64,000 bases of DNA from an uncultured Clostridia bacterium (GTDB taxonomy: Bacteria; Bacillota; Clostridia; Monoglobales; Monoglobaceae). Location of the stretch: positions 1-64,000 of the forward strand of contig CAKSFQ010000012.1 in NCBI GenBank assembly GCA_934454115.1, given 5' to 3'. This document shows, one piece after another, positions 1 through 8,345 of the stretch. The notes beneath the pieces were generated by a model, which was given only the letters and a program-made list of their open reading frames with translations, searched no databases and was not told where the DNA came from. Every line of letters begins with the position of its first letter. The stretch's first letter is position 1. The translations under genes and the position numbers were made by a program.

Positions 1-189
1 CTTCGTCCGCCGGAAACAAAAATATAATCATTTTTTTGCTTACAGGGTCAAATAGTTTAAACAGAGCAAATTTGTGTGAAAGACAAGGCAAAAACGCAGT
101 TAATACTGTCGTATTAACGAGTATTTTAACGCAGTATTTTCACAAATTTGCCTGTTTAAGCCATATTGTGTTCGACTCCCGTGCGCCTA
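1..189. mobile_element. right part of a composite repeat element (partial, cut by the window edge)
   Basis: This stretch matches 38437-38627 closely over its length: the same start (CTTCGTCCGCCG), the same middle, and the same end (TTCGACTCCCGTGCGCC against TTCGTCTCCCGTGTGCC), followed by TA. No coding sequence is supported. The complete copy near 38.1-38.6 kb shows that this is the right half of a larger element, so the left half and probably a nested 276-bp repeat should lie just upstream of the window. The end resembles a tRNA T-arm but no tRNA can be folded. Confidence 0.8.
55..161. repeat. inner inverted-repeat element, copy 1
   Basis: It starts GTTTAAACAGAGCAAATTTG and ends CAAATTTGCCTGTTTAAG, which are imperfect reverse complements, so the unit has inverted ends of roughly 28 bp. 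The core carries an AACGCAGT...GTATTAACGAGTATT segment that is also partly self-complementary. A second copy is at 38492-38598. It is non-coding and probably a small non-autonomous mobile repeat nested in the larger element. Confidence 0.7.
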
Positions 190-204
190 TGCTCGTTCCG
201 GACT

Positions 205-241
205 TCCGAACCCGTCTGAAAAGGCAATATTTCGGCATTTA
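205..241. repeat. fragment of the 276-bp repeat end
   Basis: The bases CCGAACCCGTCTGAAAAGGC and the following AATATTTCGGCATTT match the first part of the repeat at 38176-38212 (CCGAACCCGCCTGAAAAGGC, then GAAATTTCGGCATCTTT). The rest of the repeat is missing; the fragment ends at the stop codon of the phage gene on its right. It marks the left border of the prophage remnant. Confidence 0.6.
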
Positions 242-242
242 T

Positions 243-1460
243 CTACCACCCGAGCATGAACAGCTTTGCCTGTGCCATTGCATTATCCAGCCTGTCACCG
301 CGCAGTTCCTCTTCAAGCAGCTGCTCGTAATAACGCTGATATATCTGTAGCTGATCATTGGTCAGCTGCAGCTTTTCATTTCCCAGGCGCAGCTTTTCAT
401 TGGTATAGTCGTTTTTCATCAGATCCTGTGCGCGGAACCGTTCATCCCATTGACTCTCCCGCTCCTTTTGTGCATAAGTCTGCCTGTTTTGCTTGTCCTT
501 CCATTCCTGTTCCCAAAGAGCCGCCGCCTTTTCCGCTGCCGCTTTGTCCCGTGCCGCATTAGAGGCGGTGCTTTCATTGGCGTTCTTTCTCTGCCTTTCG
601 TTGGCAGACGCCGCATTTTGATATGCCGTGTTGTACATATCCACCATCTGATCCAGCAAACTCAGGTTTTGCTGGTAGCGATCCGCATAGCGCTCATAGG
701 CGTCCTTTGCCAGCTCCGGGATCGTATCGCTCAGCTGCTGCGCATAATATTGGTTGGCCTGTGCGCCGGCCGTTGCCGCCGCCGAATTTGCCAGGCCGCC
801 GGTCAGCGCCATGTATTGTGCCGCAGCGTTCTCGCCGGCACGCGCGCCCTCGGTGCGGTACTTTCTCTGATATGCCTGATAGACCGGGTCACTGTCGGGA
901 TCATAGGAAAAAGCCTTTTGATGCATCATCTGATTGCTCAGCTTTTGTGCATCGCCTAAATACATTTCCATGTATTTTTCCGCAAGATCCATCGGCGCGG
1001 TGACGCCGGCACGGTTGGCATAATCCTCGGCGGCATTGTCCACCGTGCTCTGTCTTGTCCACGCCTTTCCCTCATCGTCAATGTAGGCAATATCCAGCGG
1101 TGTGCCGCCGACCGCTACCGTACCGTTTCCGTAGGACAGCGAGTCCGCCGATAAGCCGTACTTTCCGGCCGCATCGGCATAGGCGTCGCTGACCCTGACC
1201 ACCGGATTGTCAGAGTTTTGGAAAAAGTCCGCCACACTCTTTTGGATATCGCTGTTTTTTGCATACGATACCCCGGCATTTTCATCCATATATCCGGGCC
1301 TTATCAGATTTCTTCCGTTTAATGTCACCGTCTGATTGACATCGTCATAGCCGATGGCATCGTCCGAAAATCCCATGTTATTGAGGGTTGCCCGAATCCC
1401 CACCTGACCGTCCTGTCGGGTGGGGACGGTCACCTTCCATTTGTTTTTACTATATGCCAT
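243..1460 (-). CDS. phage virion-associated coiled-coil protein (405 aa)
   Basis: No enzyme motif is visible. The N-terminal part (about 1-130) is mixed alpha/beta. From about residue 180 the protein is almost all helical, rich in Ala, Gln, Glu and Tyr, with a pattern of the type DPVYQAYQRKY, a Gly-Ala-rich TGGLANSAAA segment, and a long charged coiled-coil tail ending GW. Proteins of this composition are common in Firmicutes prophages downstream of capsid and connector genes and are usually taken as internal or tail-associated virion proteins; that role is inferred here. The start overlaps the end of the upstream gene by 11 bp, as in phage operons. It is the last phage gene before the repeats; no lysis, integrase or further tail genes follow. 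Confidence 0.6.
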   Translation of the reverse strand: MAYSKNKWKVTVPTRQDGQVGIRATLNNMGFSDDAIGYDDVNQTVTLNGRNLIRPGYMDENAGVSYAKNSDIQKSVADFFQNSDNPVVRVSDAYADAAGKYGLSADSLSYGNGTVAVGGTPLDIAYIDDEGKAWTRQSTVDNAAEDYANRAGVTAPMDLAEKYMEMYLGDAQKLSNQMMHQKAFSYDPDSDPVYQAYQRKYRTEGARAGENAAAQYMALTGGLANSAAATAGAQANQYYAQQLSDTIPELAKDAYERYADRYQQNLSLLDQMVDMYNTAYQNAASANERQRKNANESTASNAARDKAAAEKAAALWEQEWKDKQNRQTYAQKERESQWDERFRAQDLMKNDYTNEKLRLGNEKLQLTNDQLQIYQRYYEQLLEEELRGDRLDNAMAQAKLFMLGW

Positions 1461-3120
1461 AGGTTTTACCTCCCTGATACGTAACCAGCTCCAGATCGTG
1501 CAATACTACGGGGCCGCTGCCGGAGATACGCAGCTGAAAGCTGTCACATTTTTGAAATCGAACCGGAATCCGGCTCACGCCGAACCCGGATTGTTTATGA
1601 ATCTTACCTGCCGGCACAAACGCGCCGCCGTCATGCGAAACCTCAATCTTAACGCTTGTATCTTCGCCGCGCCAAAGACGCAGCCGAAGACTCGGCACCC
1701 CCTTATGGGTCATGGTACGCAGTGTGATCGGGTGGGTTGTAAGACTCCAGGAGACCGTCTCGCTGCCGCAATGATACCGCCAGATTCCGTCCGGGGCGGC
1801 CGCATACAGACTGCCGCCGTAAAAGACAAAGTCAAAAAATGCCGTATCGTCCTCACGGTACCACAAATTCAGCGCCGGGTCATAGACCAGCAGGTCATAA
1901 TGCGTGCCGTCCGCGCTCGCCGCGGCATAATAACGCTGCCCGTCCGTCCCTGCCGCACAGTAGCAATCATGCCGCCCCGTAAGCTGCGGCGCGGCCGCAT
2001 AGGGTTCTCCGCCCTGATAGGCATAAAACCCGGCCGCAGACAGGTAATATAAAATACCACCGATTTCCGCAATGCTCCTTCCGTCAACGCAGCCGCCGGC
2101 GGTCTGTTTGGGGATCGAAAAATTGCGTGGCGTGTCCCCGTAAACATGGTGAATGCAGTGACTTTTAAAAGCGACCACGGCGGTGCGGTAACTGCAAATT
2201 CCGGTAAAGGAACCGGGCGTCCCGATGGCGCTGTACCAGCTATCGCTGTCAAGCCCCGCAAACGTATGAAAGTTCATACAGTCACCCAATTTGGACGCAT
2301 AGAGATACTCCCCGTTTTTCGCCGTGCCGAAAAGGCGGTTGTTATGGACGCATACATGATCCATATCCGGAATGCTGCGCCCAATGGTAATGCTTCCGCT
2401 CTCGGTGCCGTTTTCAAACTTTGCCAGACCCCCGCGCTTTTGATAAAGCAGAAGGTTCATTCTCCCTGTCTCGACGGATTCTACCACCACCGAAACAATC
2501 GCGTCCTCGGCCGCGTAATCCTTTCGCCCCTGCACAACACAGGTGTTGTTTTGGGTCTTGGCACAGCCCCGTATGACAAGGCTGTCCCCCGGCTTCCATG
2601 TGCTAAAATCCGCACCGCTTTTGCTGATATAGGCCGTATATGCGCCGGTTGTCTCGTTATAAGCGCTGTAAAAGTTTACGCCGGTGAGCGTCTGCGTCTG
2701 CTCCATACTGCAAAGCGTCTGACTGACTGTACCGGTATCGGGATCGGGCAGATAATCATAGTACACCTTATCGGGAAAGATGCAGATCTTTCCGTTAAAG
2801 TCCGCAATCGATTTTTCACCGGCCTCTAGCAATTCATCGCCGACCTGCGTTCCCTGATAATAAAAGCGCCGATCCTTTACCCCGGTAAAGGCCGTCAGCG
2901 GTTCCCCGGTTTCCTCCGGTGCGCAAAACGCCGTAATACCGGTCATAGACACCACCTTTTCCCTGGGCTGCCGCGTCGTCAGCGCCGGATAAGCGTCGGC
3001 ACAGAGATTTTCCGTCTCCAAAAGCGTCCCTTGTTTTGCCTTGGGCCGAAGATCCAGCCCGGCAAAGCTTACGATCTGGCTGACCGGGTTTTCCTTTGCC
3101 TGTAAGATAGGAAGCAACAT
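1450..3120 (-). CDS. phage tail/stabilisation-like protein, beta-propeller type (556 aa)
   Basis: The sequence is beta-rich, with repeated Trp, Tyr and Gly blocks. The segment MDHVCVHNNRLFGT, followed by LYASKLGDCMNF and YRTAVVAFK, resembles the NRLFG...YASK region seen in phage stabilisation and tail-tube-type proteins (P22 gp10 or T7 gp12-like). The C-terminal 120 residues look like a separate beta-sandwich. I chose the ATG at 3120 because GGGGAGG lies just before it; a longer frame exists but would overlap the upstream gene. It lies 14 bp after the connector-like gene and overlaps the coiled-coil gene, so all are probably one late transcript. The assignment is by pattern, not by a search. 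Confidence 0.6.
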   Translation of the reverse strand: MLLPILQAKENPVSQIVSFAGLDLRPKAKQGTLLETENLCADAYPALTTRQPREKVVSMTGITAFCAPEETGEPLTAFTGVKDRRFYYQGTQVGDELLEAGEKSIADFNGKICIFPDKVYYDYLPDPDTGTVSQTLCSMEQTQTLTGVNFYSAYNETTGAYTAYISKSGADFSTWKPGDSLVIRGCAKTQNNTCVVQGRKDYAAEDAIVSVVVESVETGRMNLLLYQKRGGLAKFENGTESGSITIGRSIPDMDHVCVHNNRLFGTAKNGEYLYASKLGDCMNFHTFAGLDSDSWYSAIGTPGSFTGICSYRTAVVAFKSHCIHHVYGDTPRNFSIPKQTAGGCVDGRSIAEIGGILYYLSAAGFYAYQGGEPYAAAPQLTGRHDCYCAAGTDGQRYYAAASADGTHYDLLVYDPALNLWYREDDTAFFDFVFYGGSLYAAAPDGIWRYHCGSETVSWSLTTHPITLRTMTHKGVPSLRLRLWRGEDTSVKIEVSHDGGAFVPAGKIHKQSGFGVSRIPVRFQKCDSFQLRISGSGPVVLHDLELVTYQGGKTYGI

Positions 3121-3134
3121 TTTAATTCCTCCCC

Positions 3135-3914
3135 TCAGACCGCCCAATAGCGCCGCAGCTTTGATACCGGGTTAAACGGCGCACGATTTTTATAATCCCG
3201 GCGCAGCCCCTCATAGAGCGCATTGTATTGGTTCATGTGCGCACTGTACCCCATGTAATCATGCTGATAAAGCGCCATCTTTGCCAGTATATACTCCACA
3301 TACATGCCGTCATAGGGCAGCTCGTCAACCTCGGTCAGGTCGTCAATCACCCGCCGGATTGCCATGGGCGCGGCCGTCTGCGGCGTAAACGTATTTTCCT
3401 CGACCACCAGCCCGTCGTAGAGCTGATCGACCACATAGGTGCGCTGCGCGTCCTCCCAGTCCGGCTCGGCGTCCTTGTCGGAGAGCGACACCCATTCAAT
3501 CAGGTCTCCCGGATAAAGCTCCGGATGCTCCAGCTTAATGAAGTTCTCGCCCACATCAAAAGCGCCCTTTAACTGCACATGCCGCACCGGCAGGGCGCGG
3601 GTTAAGTAAACCAGCTTCAGCTTTGCCGGATAGCTGACCGGAAACTGCGGACTTCCGCCTGCAAAGCTGCGAAAATCCAGCTTATCCATCATCGTATTGT
3701 TCAGGTACGCAACCTCGATATCCTCAAAATCGATATCATCCGGCAAAATGAGTTCCTCCGGCCCGGTCAGTGTTGTTTCGATGGTGTCATAAATTTTTTT
3801 AATATCGCGGCGGATTCCCGCCGATACCTCATCGCACCAGCGAAGTTTTTCTTCTTCCTGATACGAATTGGGGCATAGGGCGTCCGCCGTCTCGATTACC
3901 TTGAGAAGTTCCAA
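3135..3914 (-). CDS. phage head-tail connector-like protein (259 aa)
   Basis: This is an acidic, mostly helical protein with no enzyme motif. It lies directly between the capsid block and the propeller-like virion protein, the position used for head-completion or connector proteins (gp4/gp6-like). The C-terminal helices (VEYILAKMALYQHDYMGY and a basic end) fit the pattern of small adaptor proteins that sit under the portal. Function is inferred from order and size only. The portal gene that it should contact is not in the window. Confidence 0.5.
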   Translation of the reverse strand: MELLKVIETADALCPNSYQEEEKLRWCDEVSAGIRRDIKKIYDTIETTLTGPEELILPDDIDFEDIEVAYLNNTMMDKLDFRSFAGGSPQFPVSYPAKLKLVYLTRALPVRHVQLKGAFDVGENFIKLEHPELYPGDLIEWVSLSDKDAEPDWEDAQRTYVVDQLYDGLVVEENTFTPQTAAPMAIRRVIDDLTEVDELPYDGMYVEYILAKMALYQHDYMGYSAHMNQYNALYEGLRRDYKNRAPFNPVSKLRRYWAV

Positions 3915-3924
3915 CGCCCATCAC

Positions 3925-4173
3925 CTATCCTTTCAGGCTTTCCACATAGGCCTCTGCCTCCAGCTCCTGCTTGTGGCTGCGCTCTAACACCAGCGCAACG
4001 CACCGCGGCACCATGACGGAAACACCCCTCTGAATCTGATAATTGATGCCGTTGACCGTCACGGTCAAATCATCCTTGTAACGGTTGTGATCCTTGATCA
4101 GCATGACCGGCACCGGCTCTTTGTAGTAAGCTGTAAGATCAGCTGCCTTATTTTCTATCTTTTTAACCGGCAT
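3925..4173 (-). CDS. small phage protein after the capsid gene (82 aa)
   Basis: The product is short and soluble, starting MPVKKIENKAADL and containing a beta-hairpin-like segment (TVTVNGINYQIQRG) and a C-terminal acidic helix. It has a good GGAGG ribosome site (AAAAGGAGGAATTAAA before the ATG) and lies 68 bp after the capsid gene. Such small proteins often sit between capsid and connector genes in Clostridia prophages. No specific function can be given. Confidence 0.6.
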   Translation of the reverse strand: MPVKKIENKAADLTAYYKEPVPVMLIKDHNRYKDDLTVTVNGINYQIQRGVSVMVPRCVALVLERSHKQELEAEAYVESLKG

Positions 4174-4241
4174 TTTAATTCCTCCTTTTCTTTTTGGGGC
4201 TGTAAAATGTGTTTTACAGCCCCACTTTTATTATATGTTTT

Positions 4242-5477
4242 TTAGTAGCTGCAGGTTGTCTCTACCCGGACCATAAATTCCGGCGAAAGAATTTCTGCCG
4301 TCTGGGTTGCCTTCCAGCCGACCGTGCTGCGCTGATCCAGCGGATCGCCGGTACCGGCACTGCCCTTCTGCTTTAAAATCGTTTGCAGTCCGCCGCCGGA
4401 AATACTGGTAACACCGTAAGCGTTCTGGCCGATAAAGAGGGTCGAATATACGTCTCTGCCCTGCGCACCGGCGCCGGACGGATAGATGATTACGTTTGCC
4501 TTCACTGCCGCATCCGGCGTTTCGGAAAGCGTAATGGTTGCCGCACCGGCCGAACCGGCTGCCGCAGACGCAATCGCGTAATCCTTGCCGGCAATCTGCA
4601 GCGTCTTGCCGCTGAGATAGGTCACATCATCTGCCGTCAGCGGCTCGGTGATGGTGATGGTCTTTCCGGAAACACCGGCAACTGTCAGCGTTTCTGCATC
4701 GCCCTGGGTTACGGTCGCAGGATTTCTAAGCGTCCCTGCGCGGAAAATTTTTGCCTCGGTGGATTCAAAAAATACCACGCCGTGAATTCTGCCGATAGCG
4801 CCCTGGTACCAATCCTTCGGGTCAACGTTCTGCTTGATCGCCTTCCATTCCGGATCGTTGGTCAGATCGTTCGCCACGTCCGGATGAATGATGGCAACAT
4901 AGCAGCCATCCTTAAACGGCGCCGCGTTGTTGCGCTTTAAGGTTGCCACGGCACGCTTTACGGCCGCTACGCTTAAATAGTCGTTCTCCGATGCCGTACT
5001 GCTGCCGCCTGTCAAGAGGTTACGGTCGGCCTTGCCGTTTCCGTACTGTACGTTGGTACCGGCATTGATCTTTTCGCGGATTACGGTGTCCAGGGTTCTG
5101 CCGGCCTGGTCGCCCAGCACGTTCTGGGTCTCGCTGATCACCGAATCCACCGACGACAGCGTCAGCATATCGGACAGGGTCACATAGTCGCCGTACTGCT
5201 CTACCGTTGATTCCACGGTGGTTACGTTTAAGGTATTTCCCTCCGGCGTAACACCCTCGGTCAGCGGAACCAGCGCCTTGGGCAGCGGACTGAACCGGCG
5301 GAACTCGATGGTTTTACCGCTGCCGGACGGGATCGGCTTTTGCTGACCAAACTGGGCATGTACCAGCTTTGGCGTTGCAAAGCGAATCAGCGCACGGTCA
5401 TAATAGCTTTTCATCAATGGGGTCAGGTTGTTGCCCGCATTGTTGGTGGTTGTGGTCTGTGTGTTTAAATAACTCAT
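4242..5477 (-). CDS. major capsid protein, N4-gp56 family (411 aa)
   Basis: The N-terminal half has the features of the N4-gp56 capsid family: an N-terminal arm, a YYDRALIRFATPKLVHAQFG helix, the GKTIEFRRF strand, TEGVTPEGNTL, and the YGDYVTLSDMLTL segment, followed by QAGRTLDTVIREKIN. Between about residues 255 and 330 there is a Gly/Ala/Thr-rich, beta-type insertion (VAGVSGKTITITEPLTADD...) that looks like an extra domain exposed on the shell. The end (DQRSTVGWKATQTAEIL) is again typical. It follows a scaffold-like gene by 51 bp and has a GAGGAGG-type site. It is intact, with no stop or frameshift. Confidence 0.82.
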   Translation of the reverse strand: MSYLNTQTTTTNNAGNNLTPLMKSYYDRALIRFATPKLVHAQFGQQKPIPSGSGKTIEFRRFSPLPKALVPLTEGVTPEGNTLNVTTVESTVEQYGDYVTLSDMLTLSSVDSVISETQNVLGDQAGRTLDTVIREKINAGTNVQYGNGKADRNLLTGGSSTASENDYLSVAAVKRAVATLKRNNAAPFKDGCYVAIIHPDVANDLTNDPEWKAIKQNVDPKDWYQGAIGRIHGVVFFESTEAKIFRAGTLRNPATVTQGDAETLTVAGVSGKTITITEPLTADDVTYLSGKTLQIAGKDYAIASAAAGSAGAATITLSETPDAAVKANVIIYPSGAGAQGRDVYSTLFIGQNAYGVTSISGGGLQTILKQKGSAGTGDPLDQRSTVGWKATQTAEILSPEFMVRVETTCSY

Positions 5478-5528
5478 GAAAATTCCTCCTCTTTCTTTTT
5501 ATCCCTTTGCCGAATTTAGTTTTTAGAG

Positions 5529-6047
5529 TTAAAACGTAACCTTTTCTCCCTTTCTGACGCGCTCAATGATTTCATCCACCTCATCATCGGATAAATCCTT
5601 CGGGCTTTTGTTGGCTCTGGCCGGACGATTCTTTGCCGCACCGTTTTCCATAATTCTTTCCCGGTTTGCACTCATCTCTTCCAGCGCCTTGGAACGTATC
5701 TCTTCCGCAATCTTGTCAAAGTGCGTCAGCACATAGGCTTCTTCCATGGAAAGACCGTTTGCAAAAACGTATTCCACAAAAACGGGGTTCTCCATCTCCT
5801 CTTTTACCTGAAAGTCAGGATATTTTTTCATCATTTCGGCCGCCTCGGCACGAAGCTGTGCCATCCGCGCCTCTGCCTGCTGTACAGGCAGAGCTCCGCT
5901 TGCTGCCGCATCGCCCGATGCATCGGCCGGCATTCCGGCTGCACCGGCCGCCGCCCCTAACCCTCTTTTTGCACCCTCGGCAGTTACACCGGGATTGGTC
6001 GGCAGTTCCTGCGGACGGTTTTTAAAATTTGTTGTAAATCGAAACAT
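5529..6047 (-). CDS. phage scaffold-like protein (172 aa)
   Basis: Upstream of the capsid gene, this small protein has an Ala/Gly-rich low-complexity N-terminal half and a highly charged helical C-terminal half (QQAEARMAQLRAEAAEMMKK ... DDEVDEIIERVRKGEKV), the make-up of capsid scaffolds. I chose the ATG at 6047 (MFRFTTN...) because AAAGGAGG sits six bases upstream; a frame extending seven codons further has no such site. It is the first gene of the remnant, so portal and terminase genes that normally precede it are absent. Confidence 0.6.
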   Translation of the reverse strand: MFRFTTNFKNRPQELPTNPGVTAEGAKRGLGAAAGAAGMPADASGDAAASGALPVQQAEARMAQLRAEAAEMMKKYPDFQVKEEMENPVFVEYVFANGLSMEEAYVLTHFDKIAEEIRSKALEEMSANRERIMENGAAKNRPARANKSPKDLSDDEVDEIIERVRKGEKVTF

Positions 6048-6344
6048 GATTTTCCTCCTTTCCCGCACGAAGCGGGATTTTTATTGCCGTAAACATTCTC
6101 CGGAGTTGTTTCAGCAAAGGTATTGTAGCATGGAATCAAGTGACATGGAGTGCCATGCCGCCCGTTATTTTTTAAATTTTTTATTCTGTGCCGTTTTGGC
6201 CTTTGTTTTTCTTCTCTCTTGATACCTCAATTCGCCCAAAAACGTCTCTTTGCTCTGTTTTTTACGGATATTTACTATGATGTTTTACTTGCAAATCGGG
6301 CAAAGCTATGATAAAATAAGAAAAACAGAAAGGGAAGTGAAGGG
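6048..6344. other. intergenic region between prophage remnant and host lipoprotein gene
   Basis: About 300 bp with no supported gene. It holds the ribosome site of the scaffold-like gene on the left and a sigma-A-type promoter for the lipoprotein gene on the right (6289-6317). A short dyad, GGCATGGCACTCCATG, is seen on the minus strand. No clear phage promoter, attachment site or duplicated junction with the left border could be recognised. Confidence 0.6.
6289..6317 (+). promoter_or_regulatory. sigma-A-type promoter of the lipoprotein gene
   Basis: TTGCAA and TAAAAT are separated by 17 bp. The site lies 27 bp before the start codon, with an AGGGAAGTGAAGGG ribosome site in between. Confidence 0.6.
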
Positions 6345-6935
6345 ATGCATCATAAAAGAGTCGTATTGACCGGGTTTGGATTGCTTCTGACCGGCGCGAT
6401 GCTGCTGAGCAGCTGCGCTTTTTTTAAAAAAACGATTTCCGATCTCTCTAATTTGGACGCCAAAACCGCCGAGACGGATTCTGCCGCACAGGGCGATGCC
6501 GCATCAGATCCAAAAAACGCGGATAACGCCTTTGATACAGCAAAAACGCAGGAACCGTCCGCTGCACAGGATACCGCATCGGATGTCCCTGCCGCAACCT
6601 CAGTCAAGGACGCGATTATCGGCAGCTGGAGCGTTGACCATCTGGAGGATGCTGACGGTAATACCGTCGGCTTTGATGCGCTTTTGTCCGATCAGTCGGC
6701 GCTCTCCGGCATGATGGCAAAATTCTTAAAAAAGGGAACCGTCATTACCTTTACGGAGGACGGCAAGTTAAAGTGCGGTGTTTTATCGGTGCATTATAGC
6801 TTTGACGCTGCAAATACAATCTCTCTCAGCGGCGGAATTTTACCGCAGAGCTACAGCGGAATTTCCGTCACAGCGTCAAAGGATACCGGCGGTATCCGAA
6901 TCGGAAAATATACGGTTTGTCTTTCCCGTGCATAA
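6345..6935 (+). CDS. predicted lipoprotein (196 aa)
   Basis: A basic N-terminus, a hydrophobic stretch and the lipobox LLSSC (Cys at about residue 24) predict export and lipid anchoring by Lgt and signal peptidase II. Residues 40-90 form an Ala/Asp/Thr-rich linker. The C-terminal part (IIGSWSVDHLEDADGNTVGF ... ITFTEDGKL) resembles the lipocalin-like fold seen in many Clostridia lipoproteins with a GxW motif, which is a comparison from pattern only. It is monocistronic, with its own promoter and a strong terminator. Function is unknown. Confidence 0.75.
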   Translation: MHHKRVVLTGFGLLLTGAMLLSSCAFFKKTISDLSNLDAKTAETDSAAQGDAASDPKNADNAFDTAKTQEPSAAQDTASDVPAATSVKDAIIGSWSVDHLEDADGNTVGFDALLSDQSALSGMMAKFLKKGTVITFTEDGKLKCGVLSVHYSFDAANTISLSGGILPQSYSGISVTASKDTGGIRIGKYTVCLSRA

Positions 6936-6941
6936 AAATAA

Positions 6942-6980
6942 GCTATCGCAAAATGGCTGTATTTTGCGATAGCCCGTTTT
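6942..6980. terminator. bidirectional intrinsic terminator
   Basis: A perfect 13-bp stem (GCTATCGCAAAAT / ATTTTGCGATAGC) with loop GGCTGT is followed by a T-rich tail on the plus strand. It separates the lipoprotein gene from the convergent DUF378 gene. Confidence 0.85.
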
Positions 6981-6990
6981 AAAATTTTTC

Positions 6991-7197
6991 TTACTGCTTC
7001 GTCTTACCCAGGATATGGTCCCGAAAGAAAAAGGTGATGGCCCATAATCCGCCGAGAGCAACAATCACAAAGATGATTCTGGACATGACAGATAACTGAC
7101 CGCCAAAGAGCGCACCGACAATATCAAACCCAAACAACCCGATACTGCCCCAATTCATGGCGCCGATAATGATTAAAATTAAAGCGATAACGTCCAT
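6991..7197 (-). CDS. DUF378 family small membrane protein (68 aa)
   Basis: Two membrane helices are visible, the first MDVIALILIIIGAMNWGSIG and the second around RIIFVIVALGGLWAITFFF. The GAMNWGSIGLFGFD segment with the following gap and second helix is the hallmark of the DUF378 (YuzA-like) family. The family has no established function. The gene has an AAGGAGATT ribosome site and is monocistronic, convergent with the lipoprotein gene. Confidence 0.85.
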   Translation of the reverse strand: MDVIALILIIIGAMNWGSIGLFGFDIVGALFGGQLSVMSRIIFVIVALGGLWAITFFFRDHILGKTKQ

Positions 7198-7288
7198 GAT
7201 AATCTCCTTTCTGCATGATGATAAAAAAATTTTTCTGTTATTTTACGAAGTCGTTTCATAAATATAGAACAAACTCCGCTTTGATTGA

Positions 7289-7564
7289 TTAACCTGATAT
7301 TAGTAATCTGAATCCGATTTTAAGAGGTGGATTTCTGCCCAAACGGTGTTAAAATACTCGGCAATCCGTTAGGATTACCTCCGTTTTTGCCTTGCTTGAA
7401 CGAAAATCCCCACTCTTAAAATTCCTTGACCGAAATCGGATGGAATTTTGAGAAGATTTTGGTGCGGAGGATGCAGGAGGGCTGACGCCCGGCAAAGACG
7501 ACAAGCTAAAATATTCCAAAATTACGCCGATTTCGGCGGGTTCGGATTGCTAATATCAGGTTAA
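7289..7564 (-). mobile_element. 276-bp inverted-repeat element, copy 1 (TTAACC-type ends)
   Basis: The ends are inverted repeats: TTAACCTGATATTAG at the left and its complement at the right, extending about 28 bp with three mismatches. The interior matches the other copies: the GGCAATCCGTTAGGATTACC hairpin, ATTTTGGTGCGGA, and the GACGACAAG segment. Its outer 15 bp differ from the TAGCCGAAAG-type ends of the copies at 38157 and 58996, so it belongs to a sub-family. It has no coding capacity. It fills most of the 480-bp gap between the DUF378 and SanA-like genes; nothing else is seen there. Confidence 0.75.
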
Positions 7565-7677
7565 TATTAGTATGCGTCATGAAATCAAAAACATGCTGTC
7601 GGAATATGGATGATTATTAAATTTTTTACGAAAGAAACATCGTTTTTCCATACAGAAAATCGAAGGGAGGATACCTT

Positions 7678-8277
7678 GTGATAAAAAACAGGATTTGTTT
7701 TGTCATTTCTCTGCTGGTTTTATCGGCTGTCCTTAGTGCATTCTGGATTGGAGGACTGATTATGAGCAAAAGCGGCACCGACACCGCCTCCCTTGGCAAT
7801 CCGGTGGATTATGTGATTGTTTTAGGCTGCCGTGTCGAAGGAGAAACACCGGGTAAGTGTTTGGATGCCCGAATTGACGCCGGTGCGGAATATTTAAAGG
7901 CGCATCCGTTTGCCATGGCGGTATGCTCCGGCGCACAGGGCAGCGACGAGGCCATCAGCGAAGCGGAAGCGATTATGCGCGGCCTTATGGATCGCGGCAT
8001 TGCAAAACGCCGCCTTTTAAAAGAAGAAAATTCTCGCAGTACCTATGAAAATCTTTTGTTCTCCAAGCAATTGTTGGACGAGCGCAATCCAAGCCGCCCT
8101 TATCGGGTCGCGATACTAACCAACAATTTTCATGTTTATCGTGCAAAGCGTCTGGCAGATTACGTTGGTTTTGTCAATCCTGCCGCTATCTCTGCCAAAA
8201 CGCCCGCCACGCAGTTTTACCAAAACCTCATCCGCGAAATCTGCGCCGTGGTATATGCGCATTTTCGCTACCGCTGA
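7678..8277 (+). CDS. SanA/YdcF/ElyC-like DUF218 membrane protein (199 aa)
   Basis: One N-terminal membrane helix (about 7-27) precedes a DUF218 domain outside the membrane. Recognisable blocks are VDYVIVLGCRVEGETPG, LDARIDAGAEYL, VCSGAQGSDE, SEAEAIMRGL and EENSRSTYENL, and the late NNFHVYRAK. Family members (SanA, ElyC) act in envelope integrity or lipid-carrier metabolism in other bacteria; the reaction here is unknown. The start is GTG, preceded by GAAGGGAGG. It is monocistronic, located between a repeat element and the pyrophosphatase gene. Confidence 0.85.
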   Translation: MIKNRICFVISLLVLSAVLSAFWIGGLIMSKSGTDTASLGNPVDYVIVLGCRVEGETPGKCLDARIDAGAEYLKAHPFAMAVCSGAQGSDEAISEAEAIMRGLMDRGIAKRRLLKEENSRSTYENLLFSKQLLDERNPSRPYRVAILTNNFHVYRAKRLADYVGFVNPAAISAKTPATQFYQNLIREICAVVYAHFRYR

Positions 8278-8345
8278 TTTTGCCTTTCTATGATATTATT
8301 TGAAAAAAATGAAAGATTTTATGATAGATGCAAGGAGGAATCATT

